From: Carnegiea gigantea
Taxonomy: Eukaryota > Streptophyta > Magnoliopsida > Caryophyllales > Cactaceae
Direction of reading: 5' to 3'
Assembly (NCBI GenBank): GCA_029747015.1
Contig: JAKOGI010000429.1
Span: forward strand, 53,501 to 117,500
DNA: 64,000 nt
Below, piece by piece: positions 1-11,623 of the stretch (position 1 is its first letter; each line of letters starts with the position of its first letter). The notes below the pieces were generated by a model. That model had not been told where the DNA came from. It worked only from the letters and a program-made list of their open reading frames with translations, and did not search any database. Position numbers and translations under genes: made by a program.

Positions 1-2626
1 TTTCCAACCCCCCAACATTCTAGTACCTCAAGCTACCATCCTCCATCACCAAACCACTAAATCTCATCTCCATCTCAACTTATTTACAATCAAAGTGAGT
101 AATCTTGAAATTTGATCTTATTGATTTTGATTTTTATTTTAGCTTTGATTCTTGTTTTGATGTTTCTGATCATTGATCATGATATTTTGATAAGAAATAA
201 GAGTTATTTTGCTGTTGATCATGGTGAAGTTGAGCTTGAATCATGCTAGGGTTTAGGGATGATCATGTTCATGCAAGCTTAAGTTAAAATCATATTTATG
301 AACTGATTATGATGATTATGATGATTATTTTGTATTTGACTTTATAATATTTAGTTTTATTGATGATTATGATGATGTTTTTGGTGATTTGGAATGATTT
401 CAAGTGAGGATTTATGTGAAAAAAGGAAGAGAAAACTAAACCAGTGGAGGCTGGAAATTTCAGGAAACCACGGCAGATTTCGGGATTAAACTGGTAATGA
501 TCGAGACATGGGAAAATTATGATTTTTGTGGGTAGATAGTTCAGCATGTTAGCTTTCAAATGGCTTTTGAATCGCTTTAATATGAGGTCTGTGGAAAAAG
601 TTAAAACTATGCAAATTGGACCAAAAACTGACACACTTGTGTTTTAACCCCATTTTGGGAACCCTATTGTGGGAATCACATTTTGTGTTGTGCATGAAAA
701 TTTTTTGGAACTTCTTAATCTTTTAATATTTGAATTTTAGGTCTCCATTTGAGGTCTAGGATGAAAGTTACGAATTTTTGAAGTGAACTAACTTGCCTTG
801 GTGCAAATTGGGCTGTTATTGCAATTTTTGTACAGCATATACTTGGAGGCAAATTTTAAAAATTTTACTGTAGATTGTCCATATTATTTTCAAATTTCCC
901 ATAAGATTTCATGAATTGTGGTTGAGTATTTTGAGTTTGGTGATTTTTAAAAGCATTTAAAGTAATTGTGTAAAGAGCAATAATAAAGATTGAGTGAGAT
1001 TGATAATGCATACATTTTGCGTATTTGGGCTAAGCAAGGTCATTTAAGGGGGAAATAAATATTCATGGACTTTCATGGAGCTTTTCGCTTGATCAATGAG
1101 ATAGAAGAAGGCAACTATATAATTTGGGAGCTTGTTTATGAGTTTTGAATTATTTATGGATTTACAAAGAAAATACCAAGCTTAGTAAGCTTAATAGCTT
1201 CTTTTGAGTTCAATGATTCATTTGGGGTGGAATTCTATATCTGATGGATTTATGAATGAAATATGAGAAGCAGGGAGAGTTGTGATCCAAAAACCATATT
1301 TATCAGACCAAGTTATTGTAGTTTATGCTATTTTGAACCAAGATATATATCTCTTGGCCTCAAACTTTTATTACTCAGTTACTTCAGAATGTATCAAATA
1401 TATTTATCAAGCCAATATAGTGTACTTGCTGTTATCTTGAACCAAGCTATACATCAGCAGGCCAGAACCTATCTCAGAAAAGGCCAGAACCACTCCCCTA
1501 TTTGTCACTATCAACGCCTTTTCCTTTGTAATCTCATTTATCTTACTGTTGTCTATTTTACTTTCGTTTACTTTATATCAAATTTAATTGCTTTCACCAA
1601 TTCAGTTTTGAAGTTATATTGAAATACCAAAGTTATGTATACCATTTAATTACTCAATTTCTATTATGCATACTTTTACTTACTCAATTATGCGAGTAAG
1701 GATCATTTACTGACTACACATGTCTACAATGACATTTATCAAATAGAGTCAAGGCCTAGTTATCGTTCTCTATTATGCATAAGTGTTATCAAGTCAGAAC
1801 ATATTTATCAAGCTAGATGATATTTTTTAAAGACTCAAGGTACGTCCATTACCTGTATCTTCAGAAAGCAGAACATGTTTATCCGGTTACAACTTTTAAT
1901 GAGTTTATCAATGAATCAGTTTATACAATGATTTGCCATTTAACTTGTGACCCTATCAGTTATCATCTATAGGTGTTAGCTCAATATTTACCCGCGCGGC
2001 TTCAGGCCAACTCTTGATCGGATTGACAGGTGTACACCTATGTATAGATCATATCATTGCAAGGGGTTTACATCTAGATAATAATGAGTAATTCAGTTTC
2101 ATATTACTTTCATTTTTATTGTTGTTGCCAACTAAATGAATGGCAAAAGCGGGTACCCATCAATAGCTTTTCTATACTCACTTTACAATACAGAAATGTA
2201 TGTACTGAGTTTTTGCTCACATTTTCGAATTGTTTTCATGTTTTTTATTTTAGGTGATGAAGTATCACATGTTTCTCCTTTTAGCAAGCCCTTTTCGAAG
2301 CTATCGGATGCTCACAGTGGATTCAGCATATCATGAATGTTGGGATCGACCTCAGGGTTAGGTCGGGTCTGTGCTCAATATACTTATGTAGTGTGAGTGG
2401 AGTTAGCAAATGGTATGATTAAATCAATTGTATTGAATTTGAATTATTATGGATTTCGGTCTTGGAGAGTTTCAGTTTAATAGACATTGTGATTTGAACA
2501 TGAGTTTTAAGATCAAACGGATTCAGTGAGCCTTGTCTTTATCAGGACGGCGGTAGCGCCTCTATTATTAAGTCTTCCACTGCAGTTTTCTGTAAATTAT
2601 GTCATTAACATTTTGGAGGCGTTACA
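1..2626. mobile_element. Gypsy-type LTR-like block, cut by window start
   Basis: No coding potential is seen. The block ends at 2626 with GGAGGCGTTACA, the complement of the TGTAAC start common in plant Ty3/Gypsy LTRs. A possible splice donor (AAAGTGAGTAA near 93) and acceptor (TTTTAGGTGATG near 2255) lie in plus orientation. Both features are common in long chromovirus LTRs, but the orientation is not proven because the other end lies outside the window. The short ORFs at 1263-1622 and 2136-2336 have no family resemblance and are probably chance. Confidence 0.5.
1301..1452. repeat. degenerate tandem repeat, spacing about 104 bp
   Basis: Two similar stretches start at 1301 and 1405. Each opens with TATCARRCCAA and reaches GAACCAAG(A/C)TATA about 40 bases later. 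Further TTTATCAAG-like pieces occur near 1795-1820. Degenerate repeats of this kind are usual inside long Gypsy LTRs. Confidence 0.4.
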
Positions 2627-2989
2627 CTTTCCTTAAAAACACTTTACTTAGCCTCTTGAGGCCTATATTCTTTAAAAGAACTTCTTTCATAATGGTCCTC
2701 TAATGACCCTTATAAGCTTTTCAAATCTTCTTCAAAATGGCATCGTAATGGCCCTTAGAAATCTTTCTTTTCTGAAATGCTTAAAATGACAAAATGCCAA
2801 TTTCCTATTTATTAGGAACTTACACATAGCATAAAAAAACATCTTATTGTGCTGGCTAGAGGAGATCTACGCTGCCCCTAAGTGAGATCATCACTCACAA
2901 CTCATGTTATCCCCAGGGTATACGTATTTAACTTTTTGGCCAAAACGCGTCTTAGCAGAGCAACTCTGACTTTGATATTGTCCTCTGTA

Positions 2990-3205
2990 GGGCAACAACT
3001 TACACTAAGATAGTCATATCTTGAGTCCAGTCCCCCTCAAGGTTTTTTTACGCGTCACACATCAGGGAACAGCTCACACCAAGATAATCATATCTTGAAT
3101 CCAGTTTCCGAGAACAGCTCATACCATCTTTGCATCCAGCTCCCAATATTACCTTTGGTGGAAACAGCTTACGCCATCTTTGCGTCCAGTTCCCACCCTG
3201 AAGGT
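2990..3205 (-). repeat. degenerate tandem repeat in LTR
   Basis: Four successive diverged copies of a unit of roughly 45-70 bases share an (A)ACAGCTYACRCCA core followed by a CATCTTTG or CATATCTTG segment and a TCCAGTYCCC end. They start near 2996, 3070, 3115 and 3163. Such arrays in LTRs often sit in the U3 region and may hold promoter elements; that role is inferred. Confidence 0.6.
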
Positions 3206-3324
3206 TTGACCATTTACCTAGCACTTTCTTAGCCTTTAAAATTGCATTTTATTTCTCTTTTTCAGCTGATTACTTTGCCGAAATCTTTCTTTTAACAAAA
3301 GGACCATAACTTTTCTAAATGTTT

Positions 3325-3515
3325 ATAGTTCGTTCGTTTTTAAGATAAAAAGCTTCTTATAAACGTAAATAGTTTGCTAACTCATAAATTGACTTTGTTT
3401 TTAACTTAAAAACTTCTTATAAACTTAATAAGCTTACTAACTCGTAAGTCGACTTCGTTTTTAATTTAAAAACTTCTTATAAATGTAATAGGTTTGCTAA
3501 CTCATAAATCGAAAC
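3325..3515 (-). repeat. three 60-bp tandem repeats in LTR
   Basis: Three copies with an exact 60-bp period: AACTTCTTATAAA or its close variant recurs at 3351, 3411 and 3471, and TGCTAACTC-type segments recur at the same spacing. A more diverged copy is visible at about 3738-3797. It looks like expansion by slippage or unequal exchange. Confidence 0.75.
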
Positions 3516-5880
3516 TCATTTGGAACTTAAAGTACTTAGTTAGCGTTTAATCTAAACTAGGTTCGTAATAAAATCTTCAGTTGCCATTTTATATCTCGTT
3601 TCAATCCCTTTTTAAAACTTAAAGGAGGATGCATAAATAAACTAAAAGCTTAAAATGTTCTCAAACTTACTATTATTCAAACTTAAAGATACTTGGCTCG
3701 CTTATAAGTCAAGCGAGGTTTCTTCATAAATTTTTAACATAAATGCTTCTTAAAATCATAATGGTTTTACTAGTTCATAACTCGAAACTCAATCGCAACT
3801 TAAATAAGCAGCTAGCATACAAATCAGCTAAATTTCATAATTAGTGCCTTAAGATCTTCTTTTTCAAGATGTTTAAATCCTTTTAAACACAAGGAGAAGT
3901 TATATAAAAACCAATGCCTTAAAACATTTTCGAACTCACTTTTAGTTCGCTTTTAAACTTCCTAAACCTATCAACTATTCAGTCGAGTCACTCATTCGAC
4001 GATTTAGGATTTCTTTTAGGCTACAAATATCCTCATAAATTATCAGGCAATTGATAAGTATTCAACAGCATTCGCAATCATGAAAACAAGCTTTCTAAAT
4101 GACCCTTCTTTAAAAGACGTCTAAAATTTCAAGAATTGGTCACACAGTGTCACGTAGCGCATTGGGGGGAAAAGGGTTGGCATGTAGCACATTCACACAC
4201 TTTATAGCACAACTTGGCAGAATCTACTCAATGCGCCGCACATGGCCTCGCAACCCACACAATTGCGGCAATTCACAACCCAGGCTCCCCCCTCACACAA
4301 CACCACAAGAACCTCAAATTTCTCATTAGTTCTACCTCAAACCATCCAACTACCAAGCTCGGCTCAATATTGACATAATACATAGAACAATCTTATATTG
4401 GCATAACATTCATGCTTAATAACCAACATAGAGTTTACTTAACTTATGCAAATAGAAACTTCAAAGCAGTATTTACTTTCTAGTTTGCAAACCAACATCC
4501 ATAGGCATAGTATTTCATTGTAATTACTACGAATAGACCATTAACATGCCCAAACTAATTTAGCCATAATCCTTAGACCCAATTTAGTTTACTCCACCAT
4601 TATTTCAATTACTCAGCTAGCCCTTTTAGTCTTCAAAATAGGATTCAAGTGTGATAAACTGCTCCTATAACAGTCCTACAACACATTCTATTTATTCTGA
4701 AATCTTCAACTAAATTATTTATTCAACCATGCATCGAATCAACATGCAATCTAACCCAAAATCAGTATCATGCTTGTAATTTCTCAATGTTTATTCTAAT
4801 TCACCTAAACTGATTTCCAAGCTCAAAATTGACATGCACTAACTAAATTTAATTAAAATCGTTAAAAATAGTCATAATTAGGAATAAAGAAATCCCCACC
4901 TCAAATTCAAGCTAGACGTTCATTTGAAGCTGCTGACTCGGCTCTAGGTGTTCGAACAATACTGACCCTTCAGCTCTTGCTCACCATGTATGGACAGAAC
5001 CCAAACTGTGCCCAAATTGTGCAAATCAGACCCCAAATTCAACCCAACTCTCACTCACTGACTTGAATTTGAGATGGATTCCTGAGGCTACGAATTTATC
5101 CCCAATTTATAGAGGTTTCGAAACAATTAACAATAGAATGCATGGCTAAAGTTTTACAAGTGTTTGGGCTCTCGAATTCGTGCTCAAACGCACCAAAAAT
5201 GTGGTGGGTTCTCTCAATTTTACCCAGATTTCACACCAGGTGAAGGCTAGCTTGTGGGGGAGGCCGAATGGGTGGGATTTGCGGTTGTGTGTGGCAAAGA
5301 TCTGCTCGAATCCGAGCTCTTGTGGCGCATCTATGGTGGAGATGAGAGGAGGAAGAAGAAGAGCAGAGAGGAGAGAGAGGGATGCCGGGTCAGGGGGCCC
5401 GCGACCGGGAAAGAGGAGAAAGAAGGAAAGGGGTTGGGCAAAATTACAAAAATACCCCTCCCTCTTCTATTTTTGTGCCAAACTGTTCGATACTTGATAC
5501 CGGTAGTCTAATTTGTAACCCGAATTCTAAACCTAAAATCGGTAACACGACCTTTTATCGATTACTCGTCCCCAAACATATCTAGGTTCAATTTAATAAA
5601 CATCGAACTACTCCTAAGGTTGACAACCTAATCGTTATCGGGTTCCTATTCGATTTAGTACTCCTTAATAGCCATTAATAACGCTTACTAAAAATTACCA
5701 GAAGAGTTTCAAAACTAATAATAATATCAACAACGACAAAAATATTTTTTTTAATAAAATTACCGTTCACATAAGCACATCAGTGATAATTTAACTTATA
5801 TAGTTAATAAAAATATGATTTTACGACGTAAAAAGGCAATGCGACTAGCTTAACGTAAAATACGAAACGCGGGTGTTACA

Positions 5881-7806
5881 GTATATCTTCTGAGAACCCT
5901 CACGAGACCTAACTCATCCACTAGGGCTGGCCTACGGGTTCAAAGGGCTTGTTGCATGGGCTAAATGCAACCATAATTCCTATGAAAGTGAGTTACTATT
6001 TTATTTTCTTTTTCTAGGATTTTTAGTTTCATTTTACTCAAAGACGAGCAAAATGTACTTGTGGAGGTATTGTTCAACCTGAAATTATGTCATTTTATAC
6101 CCTTTTATTTTGTATTATTTGCTCAAAATAAATAATTAGATTAGAATTTTAATATATTTTTTTATTTTGTAGGAAATAGAAGAATTTGAAAGCATGAATA
6201 AATTTCTTGTCAAAAAAGTTGGAAGAAAGATCTTGGATCAAGTGGAAGGAAAAAAACACAATGAGGCTAAAGCTTGCCGTCTAGCCAGACGCGTAGCCTA
6301 GTCCACTCCTCCGCCAACCCCTCCCTCTTGCCTTATCACATGCACAACACATGACCCTAAGTCCCCCTTCTCGTAGCTCTCTTCTCTCCATCGCAAGCTT
6401 GTTCTTTCCTTGGCTCCATAGCCTAATAGGCCTCATCCCAGGCCCAGGCATTTCACCCATAAGCGCTCCCCCTCCACTCTTCATTTTTTTGTTACTTCTT
6501 TTTCCTTTTCCCTAGTTAGCCCAGCAGCTTCATGGCCCAACTCCTTTCTCACTTTCTTGTCCACGTGCATGTCATGTGCTATTAAGTCAATACCCCCCTC
6601 CTCCTTTTCTCAATGCGAGCATGCTCTTTCCAAATGCTTCAGCCCAACTAAGTAACCTTCTCTCGTCACTTAATCCCCCATGCATGTTGTATGTGATCAC
6701 CAGGCGACCCCTTCCCCCCCTCATTTAATTTTTGCTTCATCTACTTCTATCTTTCCAGCCGAACACATGATTAATCCACCTACCTCCTTCTTTACTTCTT
6801 CATCATCTTCTTCTACTCTTAGTAACTGACGCCCCCTCTTTTCCATATTAATTTGGGGAGTTAACTCCCAATTTAATGGCTTCATTCATCATCCATCGTC
6901 AAGTTAATCATCATCATCTTCAATCAATTGTTCATTCATAGGTTGAAGAGATTAATTGAAGCTGAAGAAGACCAAATGTTCAAACTAAGGCTATAAATTG
7001 AAGCAAGGGCAAAAGGAGAAGTAAAGAAGCAGGGATTATATTAGAGTACAGTTATTTAACTTCGATTCTTGTTTTTGATTTCGTTTTTTCATTTTTAGAT
7101 CTATTTTGTTTGACACCAAGAATTAGTGCAATTGACTTTGGTTTATTATATTCAAGTGAGGTTTTTAGATTTTAGCATCACAATTACAAGCTTGTAGGTT
7201 AAATTTTTATCTATATGCCCTGTTTCGAACTCCTGTTATTCCTGTTCGTATTCCCTAATCTGGGCCGTGAATTGAGCACTATGGCAGTAACATCTCAATC
7301 ATTACTTGATTTTGAAATGTTCATTTTTGTATTCATTTGTAATAAGCTTATTGTTTAGGTTTGTGGTTTTGTTTGGAAATTGCAAGAAATTTTGGGTGAA
7401 TTGAATTTGGCTTGTCCCTATCCATTCGGATTAGTAATACCTTTTTTTTTCCTTGTTTTATTATATGCCCATTTTCAATTAGTCCTTTGCTTATTGATTG
7501 TGATGGAGCTCATGGTTATGTTATTTTTGTCTTCTTCAGCTTATTGTTTAATATAGTATGTTTATGCTGATGAATAGATGTGGCTTTGGTTTATTTTAGG
7601 TTTGTTATATCTTAGTCATGCTAATTTATTTCACTTTCTTATGATTCAACTACGTTTGAGTTAGTTCATTTTCTGGAATTAGAAATGTTAGGATAGCTTT
7701 GTTATTTATAGCCTAGTACCATAATCCATCCCTGAGGATCAACCCTCAAGTGCTGCGACAAGAGTCGTGCGCTTGCCGTTAAACTTAATCTTTATTAAAA
7801 ATCACA
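5881..7806 (+). mobile_element. LARD-1: 3' tail, PPT and LTR of a non-autonomous LTR element
   Basis: 5881-6070 matches the 3' internal tail of LARD-2 (10615-10795) and of LARD-3 (59256-59460, minus): a GTATATCTTCTG start, a CTTGTTGCAT segment, then a GACGAGCAAAATGT segment and a purine-rich tract ending GTGGAGGTAT. The LTR follows at 6071 and matches the LARD-3 LTR start (AAATTATGTCATTTT against AAATTATGACATTTT, then TTTGCTCAAAATAAAT). It ends near 7806 with AAAATCACA, as the LARD-3 LTR does. The rest of the element is missing. No gene lies in the LTR; the minus ORF at 6281-6484 is chance. Confidence 0.6.
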
Positions 7807-8037
7807 ACATTATTAGCAGTTGTTAAATCCAATCATGTGTAGATTATATATAATTTCTGCAAGTTGAATTATTTTTGTTTTCATATTTCTTGTTTACAAT
7901 CTAGTTATTGTTATTGGGGGTTGGTTGTTTCTTAATGGCCTAGATCTGATCCTGTCCTTGTGGAATTGACCCACAAGTACTATGGCTGACAACTGTACAC
8001 TCACAGTATAATTTTACATCCTTGTTGGATCGTATCA
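7807..8037 (+). repeat. LARD-2 5' LTR remnant
   Basis: About 230 bases matching the end of the 3' LTR (11375-11603). It ends GTATCA at 8037, directly before AGTTTT and the primer site. Confidence 0.65.
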
Positions 8038-8043
8038 AGTTTT

Positions 8044-8061
8044 TGCCACTGTTGCCAGTGA
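8044..8061 (+). other. degenerate primer binding site
   Basis: TGCCACTGTTGCCAGTGA is a decayed version of TGGCGCCGTTGCCGGGGA, the conserved site after the 5' LTR in Athila/Tat-type elements. It has the same AGTTTT spacer after the LTR as the Ath-1 site at 25372. Confidence 0.7.
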
Positions 8062-8834
8062 TGGCTTGAATGTAGGTCACTATTTTTCTTTTTGTTTGTT
8101 ATCATGATTATTTTTTTGAGTTTTTGTTAGTAGATTTGTTTCATAATTTTTGTTAGTATATTAAATTCTTGTTGTCCTAATTTCCTATCTTGTTGTCTTC
8201 TAGTTTTTCTAAAATATGGATAGATGAAAAGCCAAGTTTGGATTATTTTTTCTGCTTAAATTGTACGGAGTAAAACAAATTATCTCTCTAGAATTCCTTT
8301 GGCCCATTGCTGTGGAGTAATAGGTAGTCTATGAATTTTAAATCCAGGGTCACCGAAACTAGTTTCTTTGTAATTTTGTAATTTAGGGGTAAGGTTGCTA
8401 CATCAGGCCCCCCACACCCCATTTCGTGGTGGGATTTTAGGGGTATTGGATTTGCATTTCTATATGTTGTCTTCTATTCACAAAAATGGTTATTTTCGAC
8501 TTTTACCCAACATACACATGAATTATTTTGGAGTTATTCTGACTGCTTGAATAATTTTATTACTCAATGGTTATTGCATGGGAAAGTAGGAAACTTTTAG
8601 TGTGATTGAGGGGGTGAATAGTGAGACTCAAACTCTTATACAATATTTCGGGAGTCTTTCTAAAATTGTTAATGAAACTATGGACTTGCTCGAGTAGGTA
8701 GCTAGGGATGTGCTTCTGCAATGTTATTTGCCAATCCATGTCCCTTTCATGGTAGATCATTTTATGAGAAAAAGTTTGTGACTCCATGTTCTCCTCTCAC
8801 TTCGATTCCTCAATATATCCCTTGTACATATTAA
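8062..8834 (+). other. LARD-2 leader, no clear gene
   Basis: This stretch between the primer site and the gag-like relic has no long ORF on the sense strand. It probably includes decayed leader and the N-terminal part of the gag-like region. The minus ORF at 8560-8787 is antisense and not supported. Confidence 0.4.
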
Positions 8835-9692
8835 TTGTGCTATACTTTTGACCATAACAACTTATGCTCCCAATATGTTCAATTACAAGTTGAATTTGAG
8901 AACGGTATAGAAACTACATTAAATTCAATTAAGCATATGATACGTAATATGTTTGACCAGTTTTCAAAATTGATTCAGAACCAAAATGAGTGTATTGCTC
9001 TTGATTTGTGTGAGACTGACCTTAATGTAGGTTGTACCATGTCTGATACCCATCTTATAGATGACTTTGAGTCTTCTTTCTTTGTGAGTTCTGCAATTCA
9101 TGTTGACTATCATGTATGTGACTTCAAGGGAGAAAAAAAATAATTTTCTTAGTTTTCCACCTGTGTCGCCTAGTTTGACCGCCCCTCATCCCTGTTTTTC
9201 TCTAGCTACCTTAGAAGAGGCTAATGAAAGTGCTCATTATGAGGTTGAATCTAGTTTTGATGAGTCGAATGTGCTTGTTAATTAGTTTGAAGAGATTGTG
9301 ACGTAGGTCCCCCCCAATCTTGAGCCTGTTAGCCTTGTATCTCGCACCTCTATTGACTTAGTACTTTCACCTCCTTACCCTTTCCTGAGCACATTTATGT
9401 TATGTCTATGCATGATTATGTAATAACTGATTTGAATGTTGATTTCAGCATTGTGGATACTATAACGGAAAAACTCCAGTGGAATGTGAATAAGTTTGAT
9501 ACAACCTATGGTAATTATAGATGGTATAATCCCTCTATTAAACCTTACTACTTTTGCCTACAGGACATGCCTAGGAGTAGTGTTTTGTTGAGCTCACCGC
9601 ATTATTCTGCTGATTACACCAAGGTATTTGATAAGCTAAATAGGGCATTATGCTCTATCTACCTCTTCGTTAAAGGTGTGAGTCTTAGATAA
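8835..9692 (+). pseudogene. gag-like relic of LARD-2
   Basis: Three broken ORFs (8835-9143, 9100-9285, 9402-9692) follow the order of the LARD-3 protein. First comes a degenerate zinc-knuckle-like CYTFDHNNLC segment, then a helical stretch with TLNSIKHMIRNMF, where LARD-3 has RLNELTDKVMEIM. Next is an acidic segment with DDFESSFF, then a long spacer, and finally an end with SADYTKVFDKLNRAL, where LARD-3 ends in HQFDKLK. The match to LARD-3 is seen here; its likely gag origin rests on the CCHC knuckle of LARD-3. Stops and frameshifts make a functional product unlikely. Confidence 0.5.
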
Positions 9693-10769
9693 GAAGTGGT
9701 TGCTACTCCTCAAGCCTCGCTTAACATCCATTAAGAGAGACACAGTTTGAGCATAATCGTTATTCGACCTGTTATTGTTATTCTATCCCTAATGTATAGT
9801 TTTGCAAAATTACTCTTCTTTTTTCCTTTTGCTTTTCTTACCTTTCTTTCTTGTGTTCATGCTACCCCTTTCCTGCAATGAAGACATTATGTGATTTTGG
9901 TGTAGGCGAGTAGAAGCTATGCTTTAAAACAAAAAAAAAAGACCAAAAAAATTCTAAAAAACAAGAAGATTTTTCATTTTTATGTGATTTTGGGTTGCAT
10001 TGTATTTAATTGACTTTTACCCCTTATGACTTAGTTGTTAGGTTGTATATAAGCATAATGTGCATGATAGAATTTAGTCCAAGGTGTAACATTCCATGTG
10101 CTAGTTCTAACCTTATCATCCCATTCTAATTTTGAGTTTACTACTTACCATGTATTTCACATATTTTAGGGTCTTAAGCTTCCATGGCTAAATCACCAAC
10201 TTGTCTTTTCTTTTGTGTTCGCTTTTACTTAGCAAAAAAGTTAAAAAATCATAAAAAAGAAAGTTGAGAAAAAATAAATAAATAGACAAAATAAAAAGAG
10301 CCTTACAATTGGAAAATGAGAAGTATACCTTTGAGGCATGTGCTACTCAGTGCTACCCTTTGAGGCAATACCGCTACTAGAAAAACTTGCTTCCTAAGTC
10401 AATGAGTCAATAAAGTAGTCAAGTGAGATTGAGTCCCACTCTAGTTAAACTGGCTCAAAAGGCGATCATATGCTTGCACGCTGAACACTAGGAAGGATTT
10501 TAGGGGTGATATTGTTGATTGAGGGTATACGATTTTCCCTTGGATGTAAATCTAAAAAAATTCAAAATAATTTTTCCATTTTCTTTTCACTTTTTTTTAA
10601 AAATTTTATGGGTATATCTTCTGCAAACACTCTCGAGATCACACTCATCCACTAAGGTAACCTAGGGGTTTAACGGACTTGTTGCATGTGATAACTGCAA
10701 CTGTGATTCTTACAAAAATGAGTTAGCACTATTAGGATGACTTCTTTTTCTTTAGTTCAATTTGAGGAT
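9693..10769 (+). other. LARD-2 noncoding 3' tail
   Basis: No ORF of interest. It contains A-rich and T-rich tracts and segments also found in LARD-3 (minus, about 59270-59960): the TTTGAGGCATGTGCTACT repeats, a CAAGTGAGATTGAGT piece and the GGGTATATCTTCTGCAAAC piece at 10614. Confidence 0.5.
10323..10385 (+). repeat. conserved tail repeat shared with LARD-3
   Basis: Two copies of CCTTTGAGGCA followed by a (T/A)RYGCTACT-like piece, about 30 bases apart. The same arrangement with two and a half copies lies on the minus strand at about 59820-59905. Confidence 0.6.
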
Positions 10770-10795
10770 GAGCAAAATCTAGGTGTGGGGGTAAT
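10770..10795 (+). other. polypurine tract before LARD-2 3' LTR
   Basis: GAGCAAAATCTAGGTGTGGGGGTAA sits directly before the LTR start TGTTCAATC at 10796, as expected for the plus-strand primer of reverse transcription. Confidence 0.7.
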
Positions 10796-11603
10796 TGTTC
10801 AATCACCAAAAGTGATTAAATAGATGCTTCTAATTACCTAGTTTTTGATCATAATCAAGTTTATTTTTGGGTTTTATTTGGTTTTGGCATATTTGCGCAA
10901 GAAATAATAATTGATAGAATATTGCAGTCATTAGCTTGGTGTACAAGACTAACTAGAACAAATTTTTGAAAGTTGTAGCCAAGGGTAAATTGGAAACCAA
11001 GTGGATACAAAGCAGTTTTCTTATTATGGTGACTTGTGTAATATTGATGAAAAAGTAGAGAACAAGAAATCTACTCCTACTAGAATTTGGAAAGTGGAAG
11101 ATGACTATTACCACTATAAAAGAAGGTTTGGAAATCATAATTATTCATCATCTTAGCTTAAGTTTTTAGTTTAGATTTTAGGAGTAGATTAGTTTAGCTT
11201 AATTTTCTCCCAAAACCTTTGATTGAAGTACTTAGATTTGATTCTAGTTTGAATTTTTATCAATCTATTCAATTAAGCTTTCAGCTGCTACTTTCAATTA
11301 GTTGGTAATTTATTTCCTTTTTATCTCTTTCTCCCCCTCTCTTCTTGATTAGAGTTTACTACTTTCAGAATCATTATACTAATTTACATATTAAATCCAA
11401 TCATGTGCAGATTATATCTAATTACTTTCTACGAGTTGAATGATTTCTATTTTCATATTTATTGTTTGCAATCTGTTGGTTATGGTTTAGTTGTCATTTA
11501 GTGGCCTAGATTTAACCGTGCCCCTATGGAATCGTTGTTAAAGTATTATGACTGACAACCATACGCTTGTGGTGTAATTTTACATGCTTTATGGAATGTA
11601 TCA
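10796..11603 (+). repeat. LARD-2 3' LTR
   Basis: TG...CA ended (TGTTCAATC to GTATCA), 808 bp. Its last 230 bases match 7807-8037. No gene; the minus ORF at 10953-11138 is chance. Confidence 0.65.
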
Positions 11604-11623
11604 GAACATAAATAATATAACTG

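Larger units (their letters stand above)
2627..5880 (-). mobile_element. Gypsy-type LTR-like block (minus)
   Basis: Read on the minus strand the block starts at 5880 with TGTAACACCCGCG, a typical plant Gypsy LTR start. About 430 bases in it has a run like GGGGTATTTTTGTAATTTTGCCC, often seen near the 5' untranslated part of such LTRs. No gag or pol was found, so this is probably a solo or truncated LTR. The low-coordinate end is uncertain: it abuts the other LTR-like block at 2626/2627 without a CA end or a visible target duplication. The 5180-5585 ORFs are in GA-rich DNA antisense to the LTR and are not genes. Confidence 0.5.
7807..11603 (+). mobile_element. LARD-2: non-autonomous LTR element, 5' LTR truncated
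   Basis: A 5' LTR remnant (7807-8037) is followed by a primer site, a decayed gag-like region, a noncoding tail, a polypurine tract and a complete 3' LTR (10796-11603). Both LTR copies end ...GTATCA and share the CAATCATGTG, TGGCCTAGAT, GACTGACAAC-like and AATTTTACAT segments. No protease, RT or integrase is seen, so it would have depended on an autonomous partner. The left end was lost where LARD-1 joins it. Confidence 0.7.

Noticed and set aside
2996..3510. CRISPR-like spaced repeats
   Set aside because: Units are directly tandem and diverged with no unique spacers, in a plant LTR context.
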